From Streptomyces sp. B21-083 (GTDB lineage Bacteria; Actinomycetota; Actinomycetes; Streptomycetales; Streptomycetaceae), in the NCBI RefSeq assembly GCF_036898825.1, contig NZ_JARUND010000002.1, positions 372,001 to 436,000 on the forward strand: 64,000 nt of DNA. The letters are read 5' to 3'. This document shows positions 25,738 to 34,294 of this stretch, one piece after another. The position numbers were made by a program, and so were the translations under genes. Each line of letters starts with the position of its first letter. Position 1 is the stretch's first letter. Below the pieces are notes generated by a model. It was not told the DNA's origin. It searched no databases and saw nothing but the letters and a program-made list of their open reading frames with translations.

Positions 25738-27737
25738 GCGCTGGGGTTCCCTTCGGGAGCTCGGCGTTCGGCGATGCGCCGGCCGACTTCGGCGTAGTAG
25801 ATGAGGCTTTCGGGCCGATCGACGAGACTCGGCTGCGCGACCTTGGCGAGGGGGTGCCCCTGGATGAGCCTCTTGACGGGGACTTCCAGGCGCTTGCCGG
25901 TGAGGGTGTGGGGGATGTGCGGGGCGACGATGATCTCGTCGGGGACGTGGCGCGGGGAGACGGTCGTGCGGATGGTCTCGCTGATGCGCCGCTTGAGGTC
26001 CTCGTCGAAGACCGCACCGTCGGCGAGGACGACGAACAGCGGCAGGTAGTAGCCACCGTCGGGGAGTTCGGCGCCGATGACCATGCAGTCGGCGACCTCC
26101 GGAAAACGCTCCACTGCGGCGTGGATGTCAGCGCTGCCCATTCGCACGCCGTGCCGGTTGATGGTGGAGTCGGAGCGCCCGTGCACGACGGCGGTGCCGC
26201 GTGAGGTGACGGTGATCCAGTCACCGTGTCGCCACACGCCCGGGAAGGCTCCGAAGTAGGCACCGCGATAGCGGCTGCCGTCGGGGTCGTTCCAGAAGTA
26301 CAGGGGCATGGACGGCATGGGTGCGGTCACCACCAGCTCGCCCACTTCGTCGGTGACGGGCTTGCCCTCGTCGTTCCACGCCTCGACCCGGGTGCCGAGC
26401 ATCCGACACTGGCTCTCGCCCAGGTAAACGGGCTTCAGCAGGGTGCCGCCGAAGTAGCCGCTGCAGACGTCTGTGCCGCCGCTGGTGTTGTCCAGCCAGA
26501 CGTCGTCCTTGACCTGCTCGTAGATCCAGCGCCACTCCGCCTGGGGCAGCGGCGACCCGCCGGTCATCAGATATCGGAGTGCGGACAGGTCGTGGTCGGC
26601 GCCCGGCTCGACGCCCGCCTTGTGACATGCCGTCAAATAGCCCGCACCGGTGGCGAAGTGGGTGGCCCGGGTACGGGCGGCCACCTCGAACAGCGCACCC
26701 TTCGACGGCCACGTCGGGCTGCCGTCGTACACGATCGCGACAGCACCGGCCAGCAGGCTGCTCGCGAGGACATTCCACATCATCCAGGCGGTCGAGGTGA
26801 ACTGGAAGACACGGTCGCCGGGCTTCACGTCCCAGTGCAGGGCGATGGCCTTCAGGTGCTCCAGGACGATGCCGCCGTGCCCCTGGACGATGCCCTTGGG
26901 GACGCCGGTGGTCCCGGACGAGTACAGAATCCACAGCGGGTGGTCGAACGGCACCTGATCGAAGACCGGTTCGGCATCGACGCCGGTGGCCACCTCCCAG
27001 CTCACCGCACCCTCCACAGAGGGCCCGTCGAGGCCGAGGTAGGGCACGGTGATGACATGCCGGGCCGTGGGAAGGGCCTCCGCGATCGCCGACGCGTCGG
27101 CGGTGCGGTCGACCTGGCGGCCGCCGTAGCGGTATCCGTCGGCGACGAGCAGCACGGTCGGCTCGATCTGCGCGAAGCGGTCCACGGCGCCCTGGACTCC
27201 GTAGTCGGGAGCACAGGTCGCCCATACGGCGCCGACGCTCGCGCTGGCCAGCAGCCCGACGATGGTGTGCGGAATGTTCGGGAGATAGGCCGCCACCCGG
27301 TCACCGGGACGCACGCCCCAGTCACGGAACTGCTGGGCCAGGGCGCCGACCTGGCGGCGCAGCTCGGCCCAGGAGATGTCCTGGGCCTCATCACCCTCGC
27401 CGATCACCACGAGGGCGGGCCGGTCGTCCGCATACCGGCGGAAGACCTGCTCGGCGTAGTTGAGCCGCGCTCCGGGGAACCACACCGCGCCGGGCATGCG
27501 CCGGTCGGCGAGGACGGCGGTGTAAGGCTGTGAGGAGCGGACGCCGCAGAAGTCCCAGACCGCCGCCCAGAAGTCGTCCAGGTGGTCCACGGACCACGAC
27601 CACAGCTCTTCGTAGGTGTCCGCCCGCACCGCGTGGCGATCGGCGACGAAGGCAGCGAACCTTCGCATCGCCGACCCCTCCGTGGCATCCGCAGGGGGGT
27701 GCCACAGCAGGTCGGGGGCGCTGACTGACTGGCTCAC
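25734..27737 (-). CDS. acetoacetate-CoA ligase (acetoacetyl-CoA synthetase)
   Basis: A 667-residue ANL enzyme that activates acetoacetate (or a similar 3-oxo acid) to its CoA ester. The long N-terminal domain with LWHPPAD, WFPGARLNYAE and the motif LYSSGTTGVPKGIV near residue 275 are typical of AacS rather than acetyl-CoA synthetase. Later motifs: GGTDVCSGYFGG, RHGDWI, STINRHGVRMGSADIH and the catalytic lysine in HTLTGKRLEVPVK. Start is GTG 27737 with AAGGAG upstream at a rather long spacing of 11 nt. First gene of the operon ending at 20187, divergent from the TetR gene at 27965. A TTAGCG-type operator lies about 20 bp upstream. Confidence 0.92.
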   Translation of the reverse strand: MSQSVSAPDLLWHPPADATEGSAMRRFAAFVADRHAVRADTYEELWSWSVDHLDDFWAAVWDFCGVRSSQPYTAVLADRRMPGAVWFPGARLNYAEQVFRRYADDRPALVVIGEGDEAQDISWAELRRQVGALAQQFRDWGVRPGDRVAAYLPNIPHTIVGLLASASVGAVWATCAPDYGVQGAVDRFAQIEPTVLLVADGYRYGGRQVDRTADASAIAEALPTARHVITVPYLGLDGPSVEGAVSWEVATGVDAEPVFDQVPFDHPLWILYSSGTTGVPKGIVQGHGGIVLEHLKAIALHWDVKPGDRVFQFTSTAWMMWNVLASSLLAGAVAIVYDGSPTWPSKGALFEVAARTRATHFATGAGYLTACHKAGVEPGADHDLSALRYLMTGGSPLPQAEWRWIYEQVKDDVWLDNTSGGTDVCSGYFGGTLLKPVYLGESQCRMLGTRVEAWNDEGKPVTDEVGELVVTAPMPSMPLYFWNDPDGSRYRGAYFGAFPGVWRHGDWITVTSRGTAVVHGRSDSTINRHGVRMGSADIHAAVERFPEVADCMVIGAELPDGGYYLPLFVVLADGAVFDEDLKRRISETIRTTVSPRHVPDEIIVAPHIPHTLTGKRLEVPVKRLIQGHPLAKVAQPSLVDRPESLIYYAEVGRRIAERRAPEGNPSA

Positions 27738-27757
27738 GTTCGCAGTAACTCCTTGAT

Positions 27758-27771
27758 CTATCGATCGCTAA
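27758..27771. promoter_or_regulatory. operator of the TTAGCG-NN-CGCTAA class before the acetoacetyl-CoA synthetase operon
   Basis: CTATCG-AT-CGCTAA: the right half is perfect and the left half matches 4 of 6 positions. It is 20 bp upstream of GTG 27737. Related sites are at 32261, 33352, 34246 and 50834, each close to a start codon. Confidence 0.5.
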
Positions 27772-27841
27772 GTGCACGACCGCACACGACTCCTCCGGCG
27801 CGAGCTGGGTGACTCCAGTGTTACGCGCTCATTGATTCGAC

Positions 27842-27863
27842 GTCAATGACTCAGATTCAGTAA
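27842..27863 (+). promoter_or_regulatory. GTCAATGAC element and -10-like TAAAAT before TetR gene
   Basis: GTCAATGACT followed by a 4-bp variable core and TTCAGTAA; 19 of 22 positions are identical to the element at 32328-32349 before the paralogous TetR gene. The centre GTCA-A-TGAC is itself a palindrome. TAAAAT (27861-27866) is a good -10 hexamer, so a bound protein would block or position polymerase. Confidence 0.65.
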
Positions 27864-27964
27864 AATGGGTGCACTGACCACGGGGCGGCTGCCCCAGGCG
27901 CCTGTGAAAGGCTGCCGAGCCAGCGCCCGGCCCCCGGGCGCACCAGCGATACGAGGGAGAAGTG

Positions 27965-28645
27965 ATGGCGGTGCCCGCCACAGGCAAGCCGGCGATGACC
28001 CGCAAGGAACGTGCCGAACTGACCCGAGGCAGGCTCCTCGCGGCCGCCGTCGACCACTTCACGAACCGCCCGTACGACGAGGTGGCGGTCGGGGAAATCG
28101 CGCAGGCGGCGGGCACCGCTCATGGGGTGGTCTTCCATCACTTCGGCAGCAAGCGCGGCCTGTATCTGGAGGCGCTGCGGGAGGTCGCCCGCCGCCTCAA
28201 CGAGATCCACGTCGTCGAGGAGCACGAGGAACCCGCCGTGCTGATCCGGCACCAGCTCGGCAAGCACCTGGCCTTTATGACCGAGCATCCGGGCTTCGCG
28301 CTGTCCCTCGTGCACGGCGGCATCGGAACCGACCCCGAGACCAGAGAGATCTTCGAGGAAACGCGCTCGTTCGCCAACGAGCGGTTGTGCGCCACTCTCG
28401 GCCTCGACGGCACGACCCCGTCCCTGCGCCTCACGTTGCGCGCGGCAGCCGGGGGGATCGACGAGGTGACCCTGCAGTGGGTGGAGTCCGGATGCGCCTT
28501 CCCCGCCGAGCGCGTCGTCGACGCCCTGCTCCTCCTGCTCGCGTCCGCGCTCGAGGGCGCGGCCCGGCTCGATCCCGGGCTGGACGTCACCGAGGCGGCC
28601 GGCGTTCTGGTGACCGCGGCGGCGGGGGCCGGGGGCGGCCACTGA
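27965..28645 (+). CDS. TetR/AcrR-family transcriptional regulator, divergent from acetoacetyl-CoA synthetase operon
   Basis: A 226-residue TetR repressor. After a short basic N-terminus (MTRKERAELTRGRLL) comes the HTH EVAVGEIAQAAGTAHGVVFHHFGSKRGLYLEAL. The C-terminal half (LGKHLAFMTEHPGFALSLVHGGIGTDPE) is closely similar to that of the regulator at 32439-33098, so the two are paralogues. ATG 27965 is preceded by GAGGGAGA. Both paralogues share a 22-bp element in their promoter regions, and both face a catabolic gene across a divergent intergenic region. It probably represses itself and the operon 27737-20187, released by a CoA ester or acid; inducer inferred only. Confidence 0.92.
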   Translation: MAVPATGKPAMTRKERAELTRGRLLAAAVDHFTNRPYDEVAVGEIAQAAGTAHGVVFHHFGSKRGLYLEALREVARRLNEIHVVEEHEEPAVLIRHQLGKHLAFMTEHPGFALSLVHGGIGTDPETREIFEETRSFANERLCATLGLDGTTPSLRLTLRAAAGGIDEVTLQWVESGCAFPAERVVDALLLLLASALEGAARLDPGLDVTEAAGVLVTAAAGAGGGH

Positions 28646-28794
28646 GCTGCCGCATGGGCGCACTCGCGATGCGATGTGCCCGGCAGGTCTACGAGCTCCC
28701 CACCGGATTGTCTGGTGAGTGGCGGGAGGGTTTCGCCCATGCGCTGTCCGGCGGGCGTGGGCCCACCGGAGCGAGATCCATCGGGCGCCGGGCG

Positions 28795-29679
28795 TCAGAC
28801 GGCCGCCGGGGACACTGCCGCCTGGGGTCGTCGGGAAAGCATGTATGCGGCGGCTCCGGCGGGGAACATCATCAGGGCACCGTAGACGGCGGCGGGGACG
28901 GCCATCGCCTCATTGCTCATCACGGACACCGCGACTGCGATGGCCAGGGTGGCGTTGTGGATGCCGATCTCCATGGCGGCAGCGATCGACTGACGGACAG
29001 TGACCCGGAACAGTCGCGGGACGTAATAGCCCACGGTGAGGCTGAGCACGGACAGCAGCAGCGCAACCGGACCGAGGCGGGCGAAGTTGGCCACGATAAC
29101 GTCGAACGCCTGCACTGCGGCGGCGAAGATCACCAGGACCAGCACGATGGCTGAGCCGATCTTGACGGGCTTGTGCATCCGGTCGGCCCAGCCGGTGAAA
29201 CGGTGACGCACCCACATGCCAATGACGACCGGCACCAACACGATCGCGAATACCTGCACGAACTTACCGAACTGCGGCCCGACAGAAGCTGCTTCACCGC
29301 CCAGGAATCCCGATATCGACAGTCCCAGCACCACGGGCAGGGTGAATACCGCCAGCACAGAGTTGATCGCGGTGAGTGTGACGTTCAGTGCGACGTCGCC
29401 GCCGGCGAGGTGGCTGAACAGGTTCGCCGACGTGCCGCCGGGGGACGCGACCAGCAGCATCATGCCTACAGCCTGGACACCGGTCAGCCCGAAGATTAGA
29501 ACCAGCCCCAGGCAGATCAACGGCAGGAGAACCATCTGGCAGACGACCGCCACGACGACTGCCTTCGGATAGCGCACCACGCTGGTGAAGTCGGTAATAG
29601 TCAGGGTCAGACCCAGCCCCAGCATCACCAGTCCGAGGGCTATGGGGAGGAACACGGCAAAAACCGATGATCCCATCAT
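28795..29679 (-). CDS. BASS-family (bile acid:sodium symporter-like) transporter
   Basis: An integral membrane protein of 294 residues with about nine hydrophobic segments, starting MMGSSVFAVFLPIALGLVM. Signature BASS features are the segment LLVASPGGTSANLFSHLAGGDVALNVTLTAINS and, in the C-terminal part, AMEIGIHNATLAIAVAV, which form the two crossing helices at the sodium and substrate site. ATG 29679 has AGGAG 3 nt upstream (a second ATG, 29676, is also possible). The family takes up organic anions, including bile acids, pantoate and 2-oxo acids. It is placed between the two TetR-controlled modules and could import a substrate for them. It is convergent with the TetR gene at 27965. Confidence 0.88.
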   Translation of the reverse strand: MMGSSVFAVFLPIALGLVMLGLGLTLTITDFTSVVRYPKAVVVAVVCQMVLLPLICLGLVLIFGLTGVQAVGMMLLVASPGGTSANLFSHLAGGDVALNVTLTAINSVLAVFTLPVVLGLSISGFLGGEAASVGPQFGKFVQVFAIVLVPVVIGMWVRHRFTGWADRMHKPVKIGSAIVLVLVIFAAAVQAFDVIVANFARLGPVALLLSVLSLTVGYYVPRLFRVTVRQSIAAAMEIGIHNATLAIAVAVSVMSNEAMAVPAAVYGALMMFPAGAAAYMLSRRPQAAVSPAAV

Positions 29680-30428
29680 GGGCTCCTGTGTCGTGAGGGC
29701 GAGAGTCGCCGCGTGCGTCGGCCGGGATGGGTTGACTGCTCGACGTTGCTCCGTGCCTGGAACCCGTCGATCAGGGCGGGCAGGTACGTATACGCCACGA
29801 GCCACACGTCGATGCCGCGGCACACACGCACGGTGGGCCGATGTTCACGAGACTCGCGATGTTCCTGTGGCAAGGACCTCTTCCGCGTCGCCCACTCGCG
29901 CCGGGGTCGACGGCCGCCCGTCCGAGGTGGGATTGACCAGCGACAGGTCGCCGACGGCACAGTCTCCTGCGGCGCCCGTCTCCGACATGCCGTCCTGGGG
30001 TACTCCGGACGGCGCGATGCGATCTTCGGCTCGGTGATCGCTTCGCCGTTGAACTTCGCTGCTGAGCCGGGACCCCCCGTGGGTGAACCCATGAGGAGTC
30101 CCGAGTCCCCGCATCAGCGCCTGCCCCGCTGCTGCAGGGGCCGTGTCCGTAGTAGGCGGTGGCGTGGTGCCTGCGCGAGGCAAGCCCGGGCCGCCAAGGC
30201 CGGCGCCGTCGGCAGCGATCTCGCGGACTGCGACCCACTGTCCAGGGGCGCCGTCGCAGCCCGACCACTCAACGGCGACCGCGATGCTGATGCCGTACGT
30301 CTTCGCAGTAGCGGCCGGCGCCGAAGCCCACGCGGCGCCCGATAGACCGGCGATCAGTCGATAGACCGGCGATCAGTAGGCGGTGACCGGTTCGTCGAGT
30401 CGATCAGCGCGCATGGGAGTGGCGCGCT
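29680..30428. other. 750-bp stretch without a recognisable gene
   Basis: Frames of up to 165 codons exist on both strands, but none has a ribosome site, a known motif or the expected GC3 profile. The right-hand part carries a 19-bp tandem duplication (30340-30377). Probably decayed sequence plus the promoter of the transporter gene. Confidence 0.45.
30340..30377. repeat. 19-bp perfect tandem direct repeat
   Basis: CGATAGACCGGCGATCAGT occurs twice head-to-tail (30340-30358 and 30359-30377). It is 51 bp beyond the stop of the FAH-family gene. It looks like a recent slippage duplication rather than a functional array. Confidence 0.9.
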
Positions 30429-31268
30429 TCAGGCGCGGAAGTGATGGCGCAGTTCACCGACGCCCTCGACGGAGGTGACCAGTTCGTCGCCCTCGCGGAG
30501 ATAGCGCTTGGGATCGCGGCCCCAGCCGACTCCTGAGGGGGTGCCGGTGAAGATCACGTCGCCGGGACGCAACGGAAGCACGGACGACAGGAAGGAAACG
30601 AGTTTCGGCACCGAGAAGATGAGGTCGGAGGTTCGGGCCTTCTGCACCTCCTCGCCCGAGAGCACACAGCGCAGCTCCAGGTCATCGGGATCGTCGAACT
30701 CGTCCGGGGTGACCAGGACCGGGCCCAGCGGAGCGAATCCGGCGTAGGACTTGCCCATGTTGAACTGCTGCGGCAGCGGCGGCCCGAGTTGCAGCTCCCG
30801 TTCGGACAGGTCCTGTCCGACGGTGATCCCGGCGACGTGGGACCAGGCGTCCGCCTCCGCGACCTTGTATGCCTCTCGTCCGATCACGGCGACGACTTCG
30901 GCCTCAAAGTCGACCGATGCCGTGGGGAGGTCGATGGTGCCGGTCGGTCCGGTGACCGAGGCGGGGAACTTGGTGAAGACCATGGGGATCTGGGGCAGGT
31001 CCAGCCCCGATTCCTCGGCGTGCGAGCGGTAGTTGAGACCGATGGCGAAGACCTGACCCGGGCGAGGCACCGGCGAGCCGAGCTCGGCGTCCTCCACCGC
31101 TCGCGCATCGGTGAGAGATGCGCCTTGCGCCCAGGACCGGAACTCGTCCCACTGCTCATAGATGGCCTGTACCGACGGGCCGAACCTGCCGCCGCTCGCG
31201 GTCTCGACATCCACGAAGCCATCGGGCGTGGCGATGCCGAGGCGCCCGGCGGCGTTGATGATGCGCAT
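30429..31268 (-). CDS. fumarylacetoacetate hydrolase-family protein
   Basis: A 279-residue FAH-fold enzyme. The conserved core is VFAIGLNYRSHAEESG near residue 70, metal-binding Glu residues in VDFEAEVVAVIG near 120, the Asp region TVGQDLSERELQ, and the C-terminal VIFTGTPSGVGWGRDP. Family members hydrolyse, decarboxylate or isomerise 2-oxo-4-ene or acylpyruvate intermediates from aromatic ring cleavage (fumarylpyruvate, homoprotocatechuate and similar pathways). ATG 31268 is preceded by AGAGAG; the ATG nine codons upstream is an alternative. Lying next to a VOC dioxygenase-like gene on the same strand, it is best read as the second step after extradiol ring cleavage; exact reaction is unknown. 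Confidence 0.9.
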   Translation of the reverse strand: MRIINAAGRLGIATPDGFVDVETASGGRFGPSVQAIYEQWDEFRSWAQGASLTDARAVEDAELGSPVPRPGQVFAIGLNYRSHAEESGLDLPQIPMVFTKFPASVTGPTGTIDLPTASVDFEAEVVAVIGREAYKVAEADAWSHVAGITVGQDLSERELQLGPPLPQQFNMGKSYAGFAPLGPVLVTPDEFDDPDDLELRCVLSGEEVQKARTSDLIFSVPKLVSFLSSVLPLRPGDVIFTGTPSGVGWGRDPKRYLREGDELVTSVEGVGELRHHFRA

Positions 31269-31621
31269 GTGTTGTCTTGTCTCTCTGTGAGGCATGCGAA
31301 CGTTGAATGCTTAACGGGGGGGCAAAGCAGGCCGCGAGCTGCTCGAACTCCGCATCCCAGCGGCGCGAATCCAGCTACAGGACGGGGACGGTCGGCGCGC
31401 GGCGACAGTCCCGCCCAGATTGTTTCAACGGGTCCCGTACGGTCGACGTGCTTGTCACCGCAGCGAGCCGTCGACGGCGAGCACTGCCCCGCTCGACCTG
31501 CCGGAACGGTCCAGGTAGGGACTGAGACCGCAGGCCCGTACCAAGGAGAGACGACTCGCGCCTTCGGGATCATCGCGGAGACGAAAAGCATGACCAGTTC
31601 CAGCCGCCGGTCCGGAGCGGA
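31269..31621. other. gap between FAH-family and VOC genes, nothing recognisable
   Basis: About 350 bp without a supported gene on either strand. The spacing is unexpectedly large for two minus-strand genes that seem to belong to one pathway, so the FAH gene may have its own promoter. Confidence 0.4.
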
Positions 31622-32203
31622 TCAGCCCAGGAGCATGTGGACCGGATTGAGGTCCAAACGGTGGTCCTCGGCCCACGCGCGGCCGAGCAGTTCTTTCTCG
31701 GACACACCGGCGCGCACGGCCTCGGCCATTGCGGTCGGGTCGAACACCACTCCGATCGGGTCGGCCTCGTACTCGGGGCCCTCCAGGTAGGCCGTGGCCT
31801 CTTTCGCCGTAGAGAAGTTGTCCACCTGCAACTCGACGTGGTTCCCGTCGGGGTCGCGGTAGTAGAGCGACGTGGTGAACCCGTGCTGCAGGGGCAGACG
31901 CGGCTCGACGCCGGCAGCCTTGAGCTCCTCGTACCTGTACATCAGGCTGCCGAGTTCCGGGAAGGTGTACGCCGAGTGCTGAAGGCCCACCGTCATGGGA
32001 GTCCGCTCCGTCAGAGGACCGGCGATCGGGCCCATGAGGGCGATGCGGTGATGCTCCTCGTCGAACGTCAGGAACACCATCATCGGGTTCTCAAACACGA
32101 CATGCGCTTTGAGGACGGTGCGGTACCAGTCCCTCATTGCCTGGAGCTGGTTGGTCTGGAGGACCAGGTGAGCCAGTTTCGGGGTGGCAGCCGTTGCAGT
32201 CAT
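31622..32203 (-). CDS. VOC-family protein, extradiol dioxygenase-like
   Basis: A 193-residue vicinal-oxygen-chelate protein. The metal ligands of this fold are visible: His in KLAHLVLQT at residue 12, His in LQHSAYTF near 75, and Glu in GNHVELQVD near 123, the 2-His-1-carboxylate triad of Fe(II) extradiol dioxygenases. The segment YRDPDGNHVELQ is diagnostic. A C-terminal tail of 60 residues (GPEYEADPIGVVFD) recurs in actinobacterial catechol 2,3-dioxygenase-like proteins. ATG 32203 has GGGAGA upstream. The gene is divergent from a TetR gene and has a TTAGCG-type operator 58 bp upstream. Ring cleavage of a catechol-like substrate fits the FAH-family neighbour; unproven. Confidence 0.88.
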   Translation of the reverse strand: MTATAATPKLAHLVLQTNQLQAMRDWYRTVLKAHVVFENPMMVFLTFDEEHHRIALMGPIAGPLTERTPMTVGLQHSAYTFPELGSLMYRYEELKAAGVEPRLPLQHGFTTSLYYRDPDGNHVELQVDNFSTAKEATAYLEGPEYEADPIGVVFDPTAMAEAVRAGVSEKELLGRAWAEDHRLDLNPVHMLLG

Positions 32204-32260
32204 CGTCGTCTCCCACGATCTGCTGGTGGTGCTCGGAGCGACCGGAGGGGTTTCGCTTAG

Positions 32261-32274
32261 TTAGCGCACGCTCA
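32261..32274. promoter_or_regulatory. operator of the TTAGCG-NN-CGCTAA class before the VOC gene
   Basis: TTAGCG-CA-CGCTCA matches 11 of 12 palindrome positions. Read on the minus strand it is TGAGCG-TG-CGCTAACTAA, identical outside the two centre bases to the site at 34246-34263. It is 58 bp upstream of ATG 32203. Confidence 0.65.
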
Positions 32275-32324
32275 GATTGGATCGCCCCGGCGCTGAATCA
32301 CACACGCTACAACCTTGTTAATTT

Positions 32325-32349
32325 CAAGTCAATGACTTGGGTTCAGTAA
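32325..32349 (+). promoter_or_regulatory. GTCAATGAC element before the second paralogous TetR gene
   Basis: CAAGTCA-A-TGACTTG (32325-32339) is a perfect 15-bp palindrome. With the following TTCAGTAA it shares 19 of 22 positions with the element at 27842-27863. It lies 90 bp before ATG 32439. Confidence 0.7.
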
Positions 32350-32438
32350 TCTCGTCGCCGGACCCGCCCAGGCGTAGCACCTTGCTGCGTATCGTTGGAG
32401 GCCTGATCAGGCACGCACAGGAACGAGGGAGGGTCGCG

Positions 32439-33098
32439 ATGGCCACTGCCGCGACAGGCACAGAGACGTCGCGCAAGCAGCGGGCCGAAGCGAGTCGCAG
32501 GCGACTCGTCGAGGCCGCGGCCGAGCAGTTCCTGAGCCGCCCCTACGAAGAGGTGGCCATCGGCGACATCGCGGAACTGGCCGGGGTCACGCCCGGGCTG
32601 CTCTACCACTACTTCGAGAACAAGCGGGGCATCTACCTGGAGGCCATGCGTGAGGCCGGACGCAGGCTGCGCGCCGCACACCAGCCGCACTCCGACGCAC
32701 CGCCGGGTGAGCAGGTGCGCGAGCTGCTGCGCACCCATCTCAGTTACATGTCCGAGCATCAGGAAATGGCGCTCGGACTGATCCACGGCGGGATCGGCGC
32801 CGACCCCGAAGCCCGGGCCATCTTTCAGGAGGACCGCCGACGGACGATCGGCTGGCTGTGCGACGCCCTAGGGCTCGACGCCCAGAACCCGGCCGTGCGG
32901 CTCACCCTGCGAGCAGCTGTCGGCGCGACCGACGAAGCCACGGTGTTCTGGATTGAGCAGGGTCGCCCCTTCGGTATCCCCGAGCTGGTAGAAGCCCTGA
33001 TGGAGATGCTCATCGCGGCGATCGAAGGTGCTGCCCGTCTCGATCCGGACCTCCGCGCGGAACAGGCGGTCGCCTTGCTTCGACGAAGTGAGCGATAG
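32439..33098 (+). CDS. TetR/AcrR-family transcriptional regulator, divergent from VOC gene
   Basis: A 219-residue TetR repressor and paralogue of the one at 27965. Shared features: the HTH EVAIGDIAELAGVTPGLLYHYFENKRGIYLEAM, the segment HLSYMSEHQEMALGLIHGGIGADPEARAIF, and the C-terminal AAIEGAARLDPDLR. ATG 32439 has GAGGGAGGG upstream. It faces the VOC gene across a 235-bp region with a TTAGCG-type operator on the VOC side and the GTCAATGAC element on its own side, exactly as in the 27.7-28.0 kb region. It probably represses both directions; cross-regulation with its paralogue is likely because the sites are so similar. Confidence 0.92.
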   Translation: MATAATGTETSRKQRAEASRRRLVEAAAEQFLSRPYEEVAIGDIAELAGVTPGLLYHYFENKRGIYLEAMREAGRRLRAAHQPHSDAPPGEQVRELLRTHLSYMSEHQEMALGLIHGGIGADPEARAIFQEDRRRTIGWLCDALGLDAQNPAVRLTLRAAVGATDEATVFWIEQGRPFGIPELVEALMEMLIAAIEGAARLDPDLRAEQAVALLRRSER

Positions 33099-33324
33099 CC
33101 GGCCCTTTCCGCATCGAACAACACCGCCGCCCAGACGCAGGAGTCGCCCGCCCGGCGCAGCCCTGCCGCCGAAGAAGTGCCGGCACGGATTTCGCACCCG
33201 GATCCCGGCCACGACCGGGAATGCCGGACGGGACGGCCAGATCTAGGACGACGCCACGGACGCCGCCCGCCAGTGTTGTTGCCGCCAATGGACTGCTCTT
33301 CGTCCTACAGCGCTGGGCCGCCTC

Positions 33325-33365
33325 TGGACTCTGCGCGCCAAGGCACGTACCTTAGCGAGCGCTAA
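33325..33365 (+). promoter_or_regulatory. promoter and perfect TTAGCG-NN-CGCTAA operator before crotonase gene
   Basis: TGGACT (33325-33330) and TACCTT (33348-33353) are spaced 17 bp. TTAGCG-AG-CGCTAA (33352-33365) is a perfect palindrome covering the end of the -10 hexamer and the start region, so a bound protein would block initiation. ATG 33389 follows. Confidence 0.7.
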
Positions 33366-33388
33366 ATCAGGTACGAGAGGCGAGCCGA

Positions 33389-34165
33389 ATGAGCGACAGC
33401 GGTCGAACACCCGAAGAGATACGTGTCACCCGAGAGGGCACCCTTCTTCGTCTCACCCTGACTCGCCCGGAGCGACTCAACGCCCTCGGCACGACGGAGC
33501 TCCACAGCCTGGCCGACGAGGTGGACAAGGCGGCGGCCGACGAGGGGGTACGCGCACTCGTCCTGACTGGCGAGGGCCGCGCCTTCTGCTCAGGCGCCGA
33601 TCTCGGCACGGTGGTGGACGCGGGCACCGTCGAGGCCGCGAACCGAACAGTTCTGGCCTTGCGGCATATCAGGAAGCCGGTGGTTGCCGCGGTCAACGGC
33701 ACCGCCGCCGGCGTGGGCTGCTCCCTGGCACTCGCCTGCGACCTGGTGATCGCCAAGCGGTCCGCGTACTTCCTGCTCGCCTTCGCGGGCGTGGGTCTCA
33801 TGCCCGACGGTGGGGCAACCGCACTCGTACCAGCGGCCGTTGGCCGGGCGCGTGCGATGCGTATGGCTCTGCTCGGGGAACGCATAACGGCAGAGACGGC
33901 CGCGGAGTGGGGTCTCATCGGCCAGGTCGTGGACGACGACGCCTTCGACGAGACCGTCGAGTCCGTGGCCGCGCGACTGACCTCCGGCCCGCCACTCGCG
34001 TACGAACGAATCAAGGGCGCTGTCAACGAAACAGCCCTGCCTTTCCTGAACCGAGCGCTGGAGACAGAGCGAACGGGACAGACTCAGCTGCTGCACAGCG
34101 AGGACTTCACTGAAGGCGTGGCAGCCTTCCGAGCCCGCCGTGAACCACGGTTCACAGGCCGCTGA
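33389..34165 (+). CDS. crotonase-family enoyl-CoA isomerase/hydratase, PaaG-like
   Basis: A 258-residue crotonase-fold protein. Oxyanion motifs are RAFCSGADLGTV and NGTAAGVGCSLALACD. The usual hydratase Glu pair is absent; instead the segment AFAGVGLMPDGGAT carries Asp in the place used by PaaG-type epoxyphenylacetyl-CoA isomerases (their LVPDxGGT). An isomerase acting on a ring or double-bond position of an acyl-CoA is therefore more likely than simple hydration. ATG 33389 is preceded by GAGAGGCGAG. It is first in a run of plus-strand genes (SDR, LLM fragment, acyl-CoA dehydrogenase) and is headed by a perfect TTAGCG/CGCTAA operator at its promoter. Confidence 0.88.
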   Translation: MSDSGRTPEEIRVTREGTLLRLTLTRPERLNALGTTELHSLADEVDKAAADEGVRALVLTGEGRAFCSGADLGTVVDAGTVEAANRTVLALRHIRKPVVAAVNGTAAGVGCSLALACDLVIAKRSAYFLLAFAGVGLMPDGGATALVPAAVGRARAMRMALLGERITAETAAEWGLIGQVVDDDAFDETVESVAARLTSGPPLAYERIKGAVNETALPFLNRALETERTGQTQLLHSEDFTEGVAAFRARREPRFTGR

Positions 34166-34245
34166 CCAGCAGAAGCGACCTCGCCGCTGCCGCTTTCACC
34201 ACTTCACAGGACACCAAAGCGTCCGTACAGCGCTCCCAAAGAGAC

Positions 34246-34263
34246 TGAGCGATCGCTAACTAA
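34246..34263 (+). promoter_or_regulatory. operator of the TTAGCG-NN-CGCTAA class before SDR gene
   Basis: TGAGCG-AT-CGCTAACTAA matches 11 of 12 palindrome positions and is the same as the minus-strand site before the VOC gene apart from the two central bases. It ends 31 bp before ATG 34295, so the SDR operon probably has its own controlled promoter. Confidence 0.65.
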
Positions 34264-34294
34264 TCATCGCTTCGGAGATCGGAAACCCCACCGT

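Noticed and set aside
24347..26263. 638-codon minus-strand frame overlapping monooxygenase and acetoacetyl-CoA synthetase
   Set aside because: Same strand but a different frame from two unmistakable enzymes; Arg/Pro-rich nonsense.
31296..31591. N-terminal extension of the FAH-family frame region as a separate gene
   Set aside because: Frame lacks coding bias and family similarity; the natural start of the FAH protein is at 31268.
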